From Ursus arctos (Eukaryota > Chordata > Mammalia > Carnivora > Ursidae), in contig NW_026622974.1 of the NCBI RefSeq assembly GCF_023065955.2, positions 26,257,718-26,321,717 on the forward strand: a stretch of 64,000 nucleotides of DNA. The letters run 5' to 3'. Numbering within the stretch: the stretch's first letter is position 1; each line of letters begins with the position of its first letter. The notes beneath the pieces were generated by a model. The model was given only the letters and a program-made list of their open reading frames with translations, searched no databases and was not told the DNA's origin. Shown here one piece after another: positions 34,641 through 45,826 of this stretch. Position numbers and translations under genes: made by a program.

Positions 34641-36299
34641 ATGTAAAACAGAATTTAAGGGTAACACTATTTGTTATAAGTAACTCTCTTCATAAAAGGA
34701 AATAAACTAGATAGTCTGCTGAAATGTATGTAGTTTATTATTTTGTAGTATTTTTGTTTATGGTAATACTATTTCTTATTCTGTGTCTACTAAGGAGAGA
34801 GGAGTAGCATTTTAATAATGTGAAGTGTTGGCATTAAGAAAGTTTCTAATTGCTCTTTAAAGATATATTTCAAGACTACTTAAATATGTAATCTTCCATC
34901 TTAATTTATTTAAGCGTATTTTGTATATTAAGATAACAAACTTATGATTAACTCACGAGAAGTTACTGTAATAAAACCCGAACCAAATGAAACTTGGTAT
35001 GTTCAAGACGATAGTCTCCCAGATTTTAGGAGATATGAACATTTCATAGATTCAGAATTATATTGCTGGTAGAAAGACTCTAGAGATCAGTCAGTCCATT
35101 ACCCTGCTTTACAGATGAAAAGTTGAAGCCCAACAGGTGGTTACTTAGGGAGCCATGATCCATGAGTAAAATCTAAGCTCCCTAGTCTTCTGTTCTTCTG
35201 TGTCATGTTTTTACTGAATTTTAAATGAATCAGGTCCAAGTATGTGTCCTCTACAATCCCTCCTTTTCATTAGCAAACTCAGAATTTCTTTTTCACCAGG
35301 AAAATAAAAATTATCATCTTCCCCACTTTAAATCTTGCCTGAAGATGTCGAATGGAAATGATGTTAGCACAGCCTAAACTGCAAGATATCTGGTTTAAGT
35401 ATTTAGATTATATTAAGGTAAAGGTCAGGATTGGAAAAGTCAAAAAGGATTAAAAGCAAAACCTATGTCAGCGCTGAGACTGGAATCCATTAAAAATATA
35501 AAGCAAAGACTGGCCACACATTGACCCTTTCTGATTATGAAGGCACTAAAAAGAGAAATACATCCCTGTGTAATAAATTACTTACGGTTGTCACCAATAT
35601 TTTTTACTTTTAGATAGTTTTTTTACTTATAGCTTCATGTATTTGTATATAAGTCCTGTTCAAAACACCAAACTCAAATACATGGACTCTAAGGAACTTA
35701 ATTCTCTCCAGTCAAAAACAGGAACTTCTGATTAATTTTATCAGAAGGTTACTATGTTTACATCTAAAAGGGTCATGTAAGACCTCTGGAGAAATACTTG
35801 CTTATGTTGTATATTTAAATACAGGGCATTTATATCAAAAGTCTAATTTACATATGCTTATAAAATATAAAAGAGCAGAATAAAAGTCTGACAGGAATAT
35901 ATTAAGAATTGGCCCGAACAAACATAACCATTTTTTTTTTTGCAATGAGTAGGTGCTACCATGTATAAAAGAATTTAAGGATAGACTTTCATAAGCAAAT
36001 TAGATAATTTGTCCTCTAATAATAATGAAGAATTTATCATTAGTGATGACTAGTGGATGTCATTCTAGGATACATATCTTGACAGGTAAGTTTTGTACAA
36101 CATGCCTGGGATTTTTTTTTTTATCATTTCTGGATGGGAAGCTTGCTAGAATAAATTTTATAGAGTGCAATTGGAAGGTATGTTAATTTGGGGGGATAAA
36201 TGTGATACAAGTTACATATTTGGATAAAATTATGAAAAGGATAGATGAAGGAAACCTGAATTTAAAATTATTTACTGAGCTCCTAATGTTCCTTTTTTT
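34641..36299. other. No gene seen; old unclassified repeat near 35040-35200
   Basis: At about 35040-35200, 'ctctagagatcagtcagtcc' followed by 'ctgctttacagatgaaaagt' repeats the motif pair seen at 1500-1855. The rest is AT-rich and unremarkable. Confidence 0.4.
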
Positions 36300-36425
36300 T
36301 TTCTTACAAATATTTATTGAGCACATACTTATGTGGCAGGCATTGTACAATGCATTGGAAGACATAACAGTGACCCGAATGGACAATAATCCTTGCTCTA
36401 AGGAACTTATATTCAAATGATACAT
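36300..36425 (-). mobile_element. L2 3' end, minus strand
   Basis: 'acaaatatttattgagcaca', 'ggcaggcattgtacaatgca', 'ataacagtgacccgaatgga', 'ccttgctctaaggaacttat': the reversed L2 terminus. Confidence 0.8.
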
Positions 36426-36539
36426 ACTTCTTACTGTCAAACTGTCAAAGGTGTATTAGTGCTCTGAATACTTTACAAAGAATGGGATAGTAGGGGGTAA
36501 GGTGGAGGATGGAGGGAAGGAGAAGGAATAGAACAGAGA

Positions 36540-36825
36540 GTGGTGAATGGCAGAAAATCGTGGAAGAGAAGTAGACCAAGTTCTGGGGCTATCTCCATTG
36601 AGTTGGAACCTTCTCCAACTCAACTTCCACGTGAGGTGCTCTCTCAGATACCATAGTATATACGTCTTTTTACACCTCTGCATTCTGTCTCACCATATGT
36701 TTTCTTGCCTTTTCTCTCTACTTGGCTCTGAGGTGCTTTGAGTCATTAATCTTTGTATCCCGGAACCAACCATGGTGTCTGGGACACAATGGGTACTCTA
36801 CCGTATTTGTTTAATGAATGTTAAT
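36540..36825 (+). mobile_element. L2 3' end
   Basis: Sense L2 3' UTR: 'tctctctacttggctctgag', 'catggtgtctgggacacaat', 'gggtactctaccgtatttgt', 'ttaatgaatg'. It sits tail to tail with the minus-strand L2 at 36300-36425. Confidence 0.65.
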
Positions 36826-38920
36826 AGTAGTTATCTGACGAAGTATTCAGTTGTTGTGGAGAAACCTGCAACTGTGTATTTGACCCTCTGGGTTATATTG
36901 GAAACTGAAGTGGACTTTTTTGACTGAAAAATTATAGTCGAAAAAATCTTTACCTTTCAATTTTTTAAGACCAGTGGAGGGGAAAAGAGATATTGTGAGG
37001 GAAATGATTTTAGCTGCCCCACTTCCTCCAGATAATGTCTATCAGTTCTTCCTCAATTGCAAATAAATACAATTGGATTTTTAAAAAACAATAAAACTGT
37101 GAATTTAGCTTCAAAACACTTTCATAGGCCTATCTTCCAAACAAATTTCCAATTCAATATAGTCATTCCAGAGCTGCTACCATCAAGTTACTAGCTACTG
37201 GAAATACTTTGAAATCTTAGGAACACTGTCATATATCTTTTAATTATTTAATAATTTTATAAAAGCACAATCTGCAAGACGACAACAACAACAAAACCCC
37301 GTCTAACCCAGACCTCTCACTTTGTGGGCCTTATTAGTTACTAAAAGGAAATCCATACCTTTGAGTGTATTACAAGGGAAAATGCACTTGAATTAATGCC
37401 TGGAGAACTCTCCCACCTCTTCAGGTTTCCATGACAAGTACTGTTTTAAGTTCTAGCTAACTCTGTACAGAAGATCTGAGATGTGGGAGTAAAAGGATGC
37501 GCGTCAGTGTGTGCTTAGTTCAAACAGTTAAAATTAAATTTCAAGAGTTCCCTAGAAGAACTTTGTATCAACCTGACCCTGCATTACCTCTGGTATTTGC
37601 TCTTCCAAATAATTTAAAACATATAGCTATTGTCTTTTGCTTCAAGTTTATAGTCAGAGTGGTTTCAAAACTATTGGTGCCAAACATAACAGTCAAGAGA
37701 TGAAAGCGGAACGTATCAACACTGAACATAGGTTGTGATGAATCACAGTTTGTCAGCTTTCAAGTATTACAGTTGTCTACCTAAAAATACCGTACTGTAC
37801 TCAGTCACCTTCCCTAGCCGTTTAACTTGCTTGCCACTTAAAAAATTTCTAGTACTGTTGTATGTTTGTTTTTAGGTTGTAATGTTAATACTCCTTAATA
37901 TTTTTTACTTACCAATTATCTTTTAATTGCCATATATTTGTCTTTTGAGATAAATATAGTACCTCGTTAATCACACTAATTGTAGGTGGGCATTGGTAGC
38001 ATTACTGGGATTTAGAGATTAGTCACTGTGGGGAGGAGGGGAAGTCAATGCCAGTTGGATTATAATAGTGTTACTAATTGAAGAGAGAAAAAAATTAATG
38101 CAGACTTTGATCCTGGTCTCTGAGTCCTAGGGATAGCTGTTGAATGGCACCAGATTCCTGCTGCTTAATATTAAACATCCCAAACATGGTGTTGTTTTAT
38201 TAGCACACTTGTCTGATTATTGGAGTTTAAAAAACCTCCACCATTGTTATCTATATCCACAATGGCCCTGAACTGTGTTTGTGGAGACACCACCTTTCCC
38301 TCCAGAATTAATGCATGTGTGTGGGCATGTGTGCCCTAGTCTGCCGCTGAGAAAGAGGTGAGATGCAACTCAGAATGAAAGCTCTGTAAAATTAAACCAC
38401 TGTTAACACTGAGATCAGTGGTAAACTAAACACACTGAATAAAAAGGCAAAGTAACTATAGTTATTAGTGTGGGGGGAAAAGACAGAAAGGGATATGCAG
38501 AGAGAAGGAAGCATAAATTGGCGAGATGGGTTGATTTCCTGGTGGTTTTCTTTCAGTTCTACATGAGACAAGAGAACAACCTAAAGCATTCTCCTTTTCC
38601 CCTCACTTCTCAGACAAATACTTAATTTAGTGCTACACTGAAAACTCTTGAATTCAAGCAGAGGTGAAGGATGAATATTTTATCAAGTCAAATGGATTTC
38701 CCCTCTGCATCTTATTCTGTAAACCAGAAAAGATAATTTATGTACCAATTAAAAATGCCAGAACACAATTTTACCTGATTTAAGGGCTATGGGTTATTTT
38801 CCATATCATGTTATTTTTAACATCATATATTTTCACATATGTTCTGTCATCATTTTGACAAGAAAAACATGAAGAAAAATATATAATCACATAATTACCC
38901 TCTAGAAAAATTTTGTTTTA
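36826..38920. other. Repeat-poor stretch, no gene seen; candidate conserved block
   Basis: About 2 kb with no recognisable transposon. The segment at about 37900-38300 combines TAATTG/TAATCA motifs, a CTTTGATC (TCF/LEF-like) and a CCATTGTT (SOX-like) site. It could be a conserved noncoding element, which cannot be judged from one sequence. The 68-codon ORF at 37497-37703 has no domain. Confidence 0.4.
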
Positions 38921-38940
38921 AAAAGCATAGGGTTTTCTCA

Positions 38941-39122
38941 ACAATCTGATGGTTACCATAGGGGAGGATGGTGGGGGGTGGGTTAAATAGGTGATGGGGA
39001 TTAAGGAGTGCGCTTGTGAGGAGCACAGGGTAATGTATGAAATTGTTGAATTACTATATTGTACACCCGAAACTATAACACGGTATGTTAACTAACTGTA
39101 ATTAAAATAAAAACTTTCAAAA
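38941..39122 (+). mobile_element. Carnivore L1 3' end, short 5'-truncated insertion
   Basis: About 180 bases of L1 3' UTR in sense orientation: 'gttaaataggtgatggggat', 'taaggagtgcgcttgtgagg', 'actatattgtacacccgaaa', 'gttaactaactgtaattaaa', ending in an A-rich tail. Flanking copies aaaagcatagggttttctca (38921-38940) and aaaagcatagggttctctca (39123-39142) agree at 19 of 20 bases, a clear target-site duplication with a TTTTA|AAAA nick context. Confidence 0.95.
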
Positions 39123-39142
39123 AAAAGCATAGGGTTCTCTCA

Positions 39143-40349
39143 GTAAAATATGCTTTGGTTTCGACATTCAGGATAGGCAGGGGAACTACAGGAACAAAAT
39201 AGCTTGTTCTTGCTGGGAAGAGAGAAAAGCCAGCATGCAGGTTGACACTCTGGCCCATATGTTTGCGTATCTCTCCCAGTTTATTGCTATAGCCGTCCTT
39301 TCTGACTGGGACCCAGCCTGAAACACCCTTAAAAAGGTGAAAAAATACCACTTGTGGCCTGGGGCTGCAGAAACTGGCTGGACTTTCTCCTATTTATTAA
39401 AGCCACGATTCTAAAAGTTCAAAGCAGATTCAAGAACACAATGTTGAAATCTCCCTCTCATGCTTCCTGCCCTACCCTCTTAAATATTGTAGATATGACA
39501 TTTTCTTGATGTAATCCTTTTTTGTGAGCATCAAGGTATCACAGTGTGAAGCGTGAAATGTTGAAAAATTAATAATGTTTGTTTATACTGGAGACCAACC
39601 GGGTAACACCTCCAGTTCGTATCTCAGAAAATACTGAGAAATCCCAGTGACAGTGTCCTTTGGGCTCCAATGGAGCACAGTCCCAAGCTTGGAGGAAAGG
39701 AAATTGTGAGGGATGGTTATAAGGGACTAAAAACTACCAAGTGTGAGTAGGAGAATTCTGCACATACAAATTAACCAACTGCCTACCTATACCACCCAAA
39801 GCAATAATAATCGACAAGGAAGGCAATAAAATGCCCACACAGAGCAGGGTATTCAGTTCAGTTCTTCCCTTTGGAAATAGTAAGCTAGAACAATGAGCAG
39901 AATTATCTTGAGAAGAAAAGTAAAGCTTCCACTATGGAACCTGACCTAGATTTTATAGCTGGAATGAAGCTGATGAACACCTAAATTTAGAGAATTAGCT
40001 GGTAGATTAGAGAAATTCTGGAATTGTGTCTTTGACTTTGGGGAATAAAATGCTTCTCTGTGGCTACTCTTCTATCCAGTGCTATGTCTGTTTCACAAGA
40101 CTGACTCAGAATAGGAACCCCTTGAGAGCCCACCTTTGCTGAAGAGGCGCTATTATGTGTATAGCAGAATTTTAGAAGTCACTCCCTAAACCTTTTCATT
40201 TCCCTTAACTTTCATCTGAATGACGATGTACTCCGGAAGTGTTCTGCTCCCAATTCCAATGTGTGGGAGAGTTTTCCGTACACATCCAAGCAGTTCACCG
40301 ACACCAGCTGACTGTCCTGCAGTTCAACTCAACTCTGACACTATCTACC
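39143..40349. other. No gene seen
   Basis: The 87-codon minus-strand ORF at 39088-39351 begins upstream in this region and ends in the L1 tail; no domain recognised. The right end (from about 40200) may already belong to the ERVL LTR. Confidence 0.4.
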
Positions 40350-41016
40350 TAGAGAAGGTGTCAGATCCCACAGATTAAGGGCTCAATTGCACAAGACAAC
40401 CCCCACCTCCCCAGTTTAAGACAGTAATTCCAAGTCCAGGTCTTCACCTGGGTTTCTGCCCAACCCACTATCGATCCGAAGTTCCCATTCCCCCACCTCG
40501 GGTTTGATTAATTTGCTAGAGCAGCTCCTAGAGCTCAGAGAAACATTTTACTTACTCGATCACTGGTTTATTATAAAAGGATATACTCAGGAACAGCCAG
40601 ATGGAAGAGATGCATAGCACGGGGTATGGGGAAAGGGTACAGAGTGAGCGTCCGTTCTCTTTCTGAGCACACTTCTATTCTTAAATCTCTGTTGTTCACC
40701 AACCCAGAAGCTCTCTGAACACTGTCCTTTCGGGGTTTACGGAGTCTCTATTACATAGGCATGAATTATTCAACCTCCTGCCCCTTTCCTCTCCCTGAAG
40801 GTCAGGGGGGTAGGTTTGAAAATTTCAACCCTCTAATCGGTTGGTTCTTCTGACACAGCCCGCATTCTTAGGTGCATTCCAAAAGTCCCCTGATTAACAT
40901 AACAAGAGATACCTTTATTACTCTTATCACAGGAAATTCCAAGGGTTTTCGGAGCTCTGTGTCAGAAATCCAGTCAAGGATCAAATGCATATTTCTTATT
41001 AAAAGTCTCAATATCA
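40350..41016 (-). mobile_element. ERVL LTR, MLT2-like, minus strand
   Basis: Reversed LTR of an ancient ERVL retrovirus-like element. Landmarks: 'gattaatttgctagagcagc', 'ctggtttattataaaaggat', 'gttcaccaacccagaagctc', 'ttacataggcatgaattatt', 'ctctaatcggttggttcttc', 'cattaacataac'-like, 'ggaaattccaagggttttcg', and a right end near 'caatatca' (the LTR 5' end). No internal viral coding sequence is attached, so it is a solo LTR. The left boundary is uncertain and could reach about 40200. Confidence 0.7.
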
Positions 41017-41220
41017 GGTCCACTGACTTAAGTCAGGGAAGGTAGAAGTCTTGAGTGTTTTTCTGTTAGCTAGTGTGGTTCTTGGCTCCTCTGTCTCCGT
41101 TTACCTGCCCAGGCTTAATGGAGGCAAGCACTTACCAAGGACAAATTAAACCGACTGGTCAATAGTACTAATTATAATTTGGCCTTCTGTGATAAAAAGA
41201 CTTTAAAATAACTATATAAT

Positions 41221-41450
41221 GGCAAATGGAATTAGCAGTCCTGGATTTAAATACCATCTCTGCTACTAACTGACCTTGTTGGGCAAGTTACTAAACTTCT
41301 CTGATTTTTAGTTTCCTCATCTTAATGGGGGTAATCACTACATTCACCTCACTGTGTTATTGTGAAAATTAAACAAAGCCATTTGTATGAAGTATGGTGT
41401 CTGTTTCTTAATAAACATTCGACTTATAGCTATTATTATTAATAGTTAGG
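41221..41450 (+). mobile_element. MIR SINE, nearly complete
   Basis: 'ggcaaatggaattagcagtc', 'tggatttaaataccatctct', 'ggcaagttactaaacttctc', 'agtttcctcatcttaatggg', 'attgtgaaaattaaacaaag', and a tail 'tagctattattattaatag'. All MIR parts occur in order. Confidence 0.85.
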
Positions 41451-41811
41451 AATTACAGTAGTGTTCAGAGCTATGGGATATCATCATAACAGATTCTGGA
41501 ATTCTTGCTTTTAATTATATCCATTTTTCTGTTCTCCCTGCTCCTTTCATAAACATTTATATGGACACATCCACCCAAGGATGAAGCAAAATTTTACTAT
41601 ACTACCATCTGGGACCATTTTCAATAACTTGTAGGGAATTCTGGTAAGCACAGTATTAGGACACAGACCAACAAAAACCTAAACTCCCTGCAAACATTTA
41701 ACTTTGAGATCTTACTACATCAGTTTGGCAGTACAGAAGGAAGAGAGGAGAAGAGGGGTTGCTTGACAAGATCCAAGTTGGCTGAACCACCTAACCTCAT
41801 GGAGTGGGGGC
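41451..41811. other. No feature seen
   Basis: Single-copy-looking DNA with no gene or named repeat. Confidence 0.45.
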
Positions 41812-41828
41812 AAAGAGAGTGCTTTTTA

Positions 41829-41868
41829 TTTTTTAAAATTTATTATTTATTTTTTATATTTTATTTTT
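41829..41868 (-). mobile_element. Tail-only retroinsertion with target-site duplication
   Basis: Forty bases made only of T and A (ATTT/TTTA-rich), flanked by a perfect 17-base direct repeat, aaagagagtgcttttta, at 41812-41828 and 41869-41885. The insert resembles the reversed AAATAAAT-type tail of CAN-SINEs, without any SINE body. The simplest reading is an extremely 5'-truncated retroposition. Short tandem duplication with AT expansion is the alternative. Confidence 0.7.
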
Positions 41869-41929
41869 AAAGAGAGTGCTTTTTAAAGCTGAGTAAACAG
41901 ACCCATAAAATAAGTATGGTCTGTCAAGG

Positions 41930-42480
41930 AAAAGAAAAATTGCTTGATGTTAAACAGACAAGGAAGACTTTATTCAAGACTAAGAATTCAATATTATTGC
42001 AGGAGGGGAGAGAGATTGAATTGAACTCCACTGAAACAGAAGAGAGGGGGAGAAGGGGATTTTAAACACTGGGGTAAGCTAAGTGCAAAATACTAGAGGA
42101 CTTTAGGAGAGAGATTGGTAGATGTGGTTGACCCATCAGTGCTACTTGGTTGGCTCTTACGAAAGTTAGGCTCTTAACTTCCCACAAAGACTGGGAGATC
42201 AGTCAGGGACTCTGTCTTTTTTGGTGATTACATTTGAAAGGATTGACTCCCAGGTCTTCAAGAAAGACATTCCTGAGTTGTAAAACTGACAGGAAGCTGG
42301 GAAAAGATTTACATCTCAAAGGGCCAGAGAAAGAATTTATAATTGCAAGTTCCCTGAAGTAAATTCTCTAAGAAAAGGGAGGTCAGAGTGCCCATTCAGA
42401 GAGAAACCTGTCTAAGGTTTAGTCAAATTGAGGGGAACATTGAGGCTGAATTGGTCAGGTCTGTGATTGCTACGAATCTA
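41930..42480 (-). mobile_element. LTR-like element A, family not identified (tentative)
   Basis: Reversed reading contains a 'ttgaataaagtcttccttg' polyadenylation-type signal near 41970, as in retroviral LTRs. A block 'attgcaggaggggagagaga' followed by 'ttgaattgaactccactg' has a related counterpart at 43300-43330. No coding sequence is recognised. I infer an ERV-type solo LTR, but I cannot name it. Confidence 0.45.
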
Positions 42481-42589
42481 ATTCTTTTCCTCACATAGTG
42501 ATTTATCAATGTACTTTTTTTTTTTTTCACCAGAACAGATTGAGTCTAGTACTTTACTGTCTGAATAAACTTATGTAATTGCCCATTTA

Positions 42590-43165
42590 TATTTTTTATT
42601 GAATAAATGTGTTTGCCTTCTTCTAATTATAAAAGTAATGTTTACAGTAGGAAAATATTGCCCCTAAACCAAGAGAGACAAAATAAAATTTAACCACTTC
42701 TCAGAGATTACCATTGCTTGCATTTTTTGGGGTATATCTTCCCCATCTTTTTCTAGATATACACTTATTTTTCTAGTTATACACTTATTTTTTGTTTTTG
42801 TTTTTTTTTTTTTTTTTTACAAAATTGCAATCGTAGAGTATTACCTGTTTTTTTGCATAGCTGTATATTGCAAATACTGTTTTATTATTGCTATGCGTTC
42901 TGTGTTTTATTTACCTATCTTGTGCCTTATTTCTGCTTATTAATATAGCAAGGTGTCTTACAATTAGTGGGAGCATTCAGTCAACATTTAGTGACTTCAT
43001 AATCACTTATCAGTTTAAATTTTTAAAAACATTTTTAGTAAACTATTTTTATGTAACTTTGTGTATTTGAGGAGTATATGTTTTTTCCTATTTTTCCTCA
43101 ATTGTTTTCTAACCTTTTTAATGGTAGCATGTTATACATTAGATGAGATTATGAGTCTGGTTCAT
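42590..43165 (-). mobile_element. Old L1M fragment, minus strand
   Basis: Reversed L1 3' region with 'ttataaaagtaatgtttaca', 'agagattaccattgcttgca', 'ttttttggggtatatcttcc' and so on. A 20-base tandem duplication (42751-42790, units agree at 19 of 20) and a T-rich run (about 42790-42820) lie inside it. Confidence 0.55.
42751..42820. repeat. 20-base tandem duplication plus T-rich tract
   Basis: Units ttctagatatacacttattt (42751-42770) and ttctagttatacacttattt (42771-42790) are followed by about 30 bases that are almost all T. Confidence 0.9.
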
Positions 43166-43214
43166 AGTGGATTCCCAGTAAATAGTAGTATTAAGGGAAA
43201 AAAATCATTCATGA

Positions 43215-43680
43215 CACTTGTGAAACCACAATAAAGACAACTTTATTCAAGGGGGACAGTGTGTTGTGATAGGTATAGGGACCACTAGATGGGGTCTTGC
43301 AGTGGGGAAGAGAGATTGGACTCAACTCCAAATATAGCATGGGCAAGTGAGAATTTATATCCAAGAAGCAGGATGGGGGTCAGTGGATGGAAAATTACTA
43401 AGAGAAAACATCGGAGGTAAAGAAGGTTATGGATAAACCAACCTAATACATTCTTGATGGTTGGCTAGGGTATCAGACATCACCTGGGCGATGGTGGAAG
43501 ATGGGGAAGCCAATTAGGTATCAAGAATGATCAGACATTGAGGATGGGGTATTTTGGCTAAACTGACTTAGCAGGATTCTGGCTAAAACGAGGTAATGCT
43601 GAGACGAACATGGAAGTCCAAAATGAGAAGTCTAATGAGAAGAGGGTCTAATGAGAAGAGGATTCAAAGAGCATAAGTAG
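43215..43680 (-). mobile_element. LTR-like element B, related to element A (tentative)
   Basis: Starts with 'acaataaagacaactttatt' (reverse: a 'ttgaataaagttgtctttatt'-like signal region) and then 'cttgcagtggggaagagaga' and 'ttggactcaactccaaatat', parallel to element A at 41930-42480. A 16-base tandem repeat (tctaatgagaagaggg) occurs at about 43631-43661. Same orientation as A. The DNA between them is an old L1, so they are not the two ends of one provirus in simple form. Confidence 0.45.
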
Positions 43681-45788
43681 GTTTGGTCAAGGAGAAAAAT
43701 CACTGTTAGTAGCTACTATTATTATTGATCTATATAGGCTCAGGGGGATTTATTATAAAGCAGAGGTTTTCTGGAGACCTCCCAAAATACTATCTGGTGG
43801 TTTTATTACAGAGTATTCTCATAGTGTCTATAGATTATGGGCCACAGACTTCCAAATTTAAGGTAACATGCTCAGGTTGGGAACGAAGAATGATGTGAAT
43901 TTTTTTGTGGGGAGGTAAGGGTCTGATTTGCAGAATTTTTTAAGTCCTCTTTTTAGCTCTCTCATTCATTCCTCTGTTTCTTGCTACATAGAAAATCAAC
44001 CCTTTAATTTGCCTCTACAGTATTCCTGTCCATGGGTCTGAACCTTTTTGTTTCATATTGTTAGTTGTGCTCTGAATCCTTTTGTTACAAACCTAATTGC
44101 TGCTACTATGCCCAGCTTCTTCTGATTACAACTTGGGTTGAACTTTCTGCTTGGTTTTGGGGGGATATTACATTGTTTTTCATATCTCGTGCTTCACAGC
44201 TTTTGACCAGGTGCTGCCCAAATCTGAAGCAAAGCCAGGCTTTCTGGTTTGGAACAGCTCCAGGTGCAGAGAGGAAATTCATAATAACTTCCCATCATTA
44301 TGCTACTAAATATGATTCTAGTTCTACAAGACCATCCTTTTGACCAGTTGACACCTTGCCTTTGAAAGGTGAATCCTTCGTAGATTTATTTGTAGGTACT
44401 GGTTTATCAAGTTATCTTACCTTCCTTCCTTTAGGTGCTTTCTGGAACAATGCTTTAGACTATGGAGGAGTGACAGAATACACTACCACAGTGACAGGTG
44501 GATGAGTTTCTTCTATTATGCAGGTCTTCGTAGGCTTCCTTGTCATAGCTGTAATTATAGCACATGGCAATATTCTCCTCTGCCTGCATGTAAGGCCAAC
44601 ACAGGTAGCTCCACATTTGTTCCAAGCTGAGTACGATAGGCAACTCAATAGTCTGTTTATTGCTCTGCTATTAATGTGAGGATTAAAAATAAAATTCTAA
44701 AATCCTCCCGTGACTGGCTAGACTCCATAAGCAGGTTGTAAATGACACCTACAATGGATCACTCTGAATTTGACTACATATAATTTTTAATAGATGTAAC
44801 TTTCCCTGGTTTATATACATTGTACATATATTCTGGCAATTAGAATTTTTTATTTGAATGTCAAACTATTCAAACTTGTATAAAAATACTTGTTTTTTTC
44901 CTGCAATATATTTTATTATGTGTTATATATTTTGTAGTTGTAGTTTAGTGCTACATTTAATTATAGTGTTTATCAAACAACAAACAGGTACAGGTAGCTT
45001 TTTTAGAACCCTGGAAGGATTTCTTTTGAAATGTATTATCTGTTTCTATATTATCAGAAATTACTTGGTATTTTGTAAGGAGACATAAAAAGGACAAAAG
45101 ATATTTATCTTAGAATTAAAGGTAGAAACAAGACTAAATATAAAAATTAGATGCTTATAAATTATAGTTTTTCCTGAATGTCTGAATATTAATGATTATC
45201 CATGGATGATTTATCTAAATGTACTTACACTCATTTAGAGCCCTATTTTCACAAATAATAAATGTGTGCAAATACTAAATATAAATGTATATAAATATTA
45301 ATACTAACCATAGGTATTTAAAAACTTCTGTATTAAAAATGGAAAATGTGTACTAAAGGAAAAGATGTACATAAAGACCAGAGGTGAGTTTAAATCTTGA
45401 TTCCAAAAATTAATAAACTAGTATTTGAAGGAGTCAAGATAAAATCTAGGTTACTTGTACAAGTTCTCACATACTGTAGTTACTCCTGAAATAGTAGTGA
45501 CATCCTGTTAAAACAATAACAACAAAAATCCAAACTTTACCTACCACTGAGTTATAAATAATTAATTTTCATTTATAGCTTCAACTATTTAGAATTGAAA
45601 TTTCACCTTCAGATTTTAACCATAAATTTTGGACTTGGCTATATTTTCTGGCTATGCTTAGCTATTTGAAAGCTGTGATATTTGTGACCAGCAGAATAAG
45701 ATTCCTTTAGGAACGGTGTCATTGATTTGCGTTCATGTAGCAGGGATTATTTTATGCGTTTCCCACAGGATCATTCCAAGACATTTTC

Positions 45789-45826
<38 letters not shown>

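Noticed and set aside
41930..43680. A provirus with two LTRs
   Set aside because: The two LTR-like sequences are related, but the interval between them is L1-derived and too short, with no gag, pol or env-like reading.
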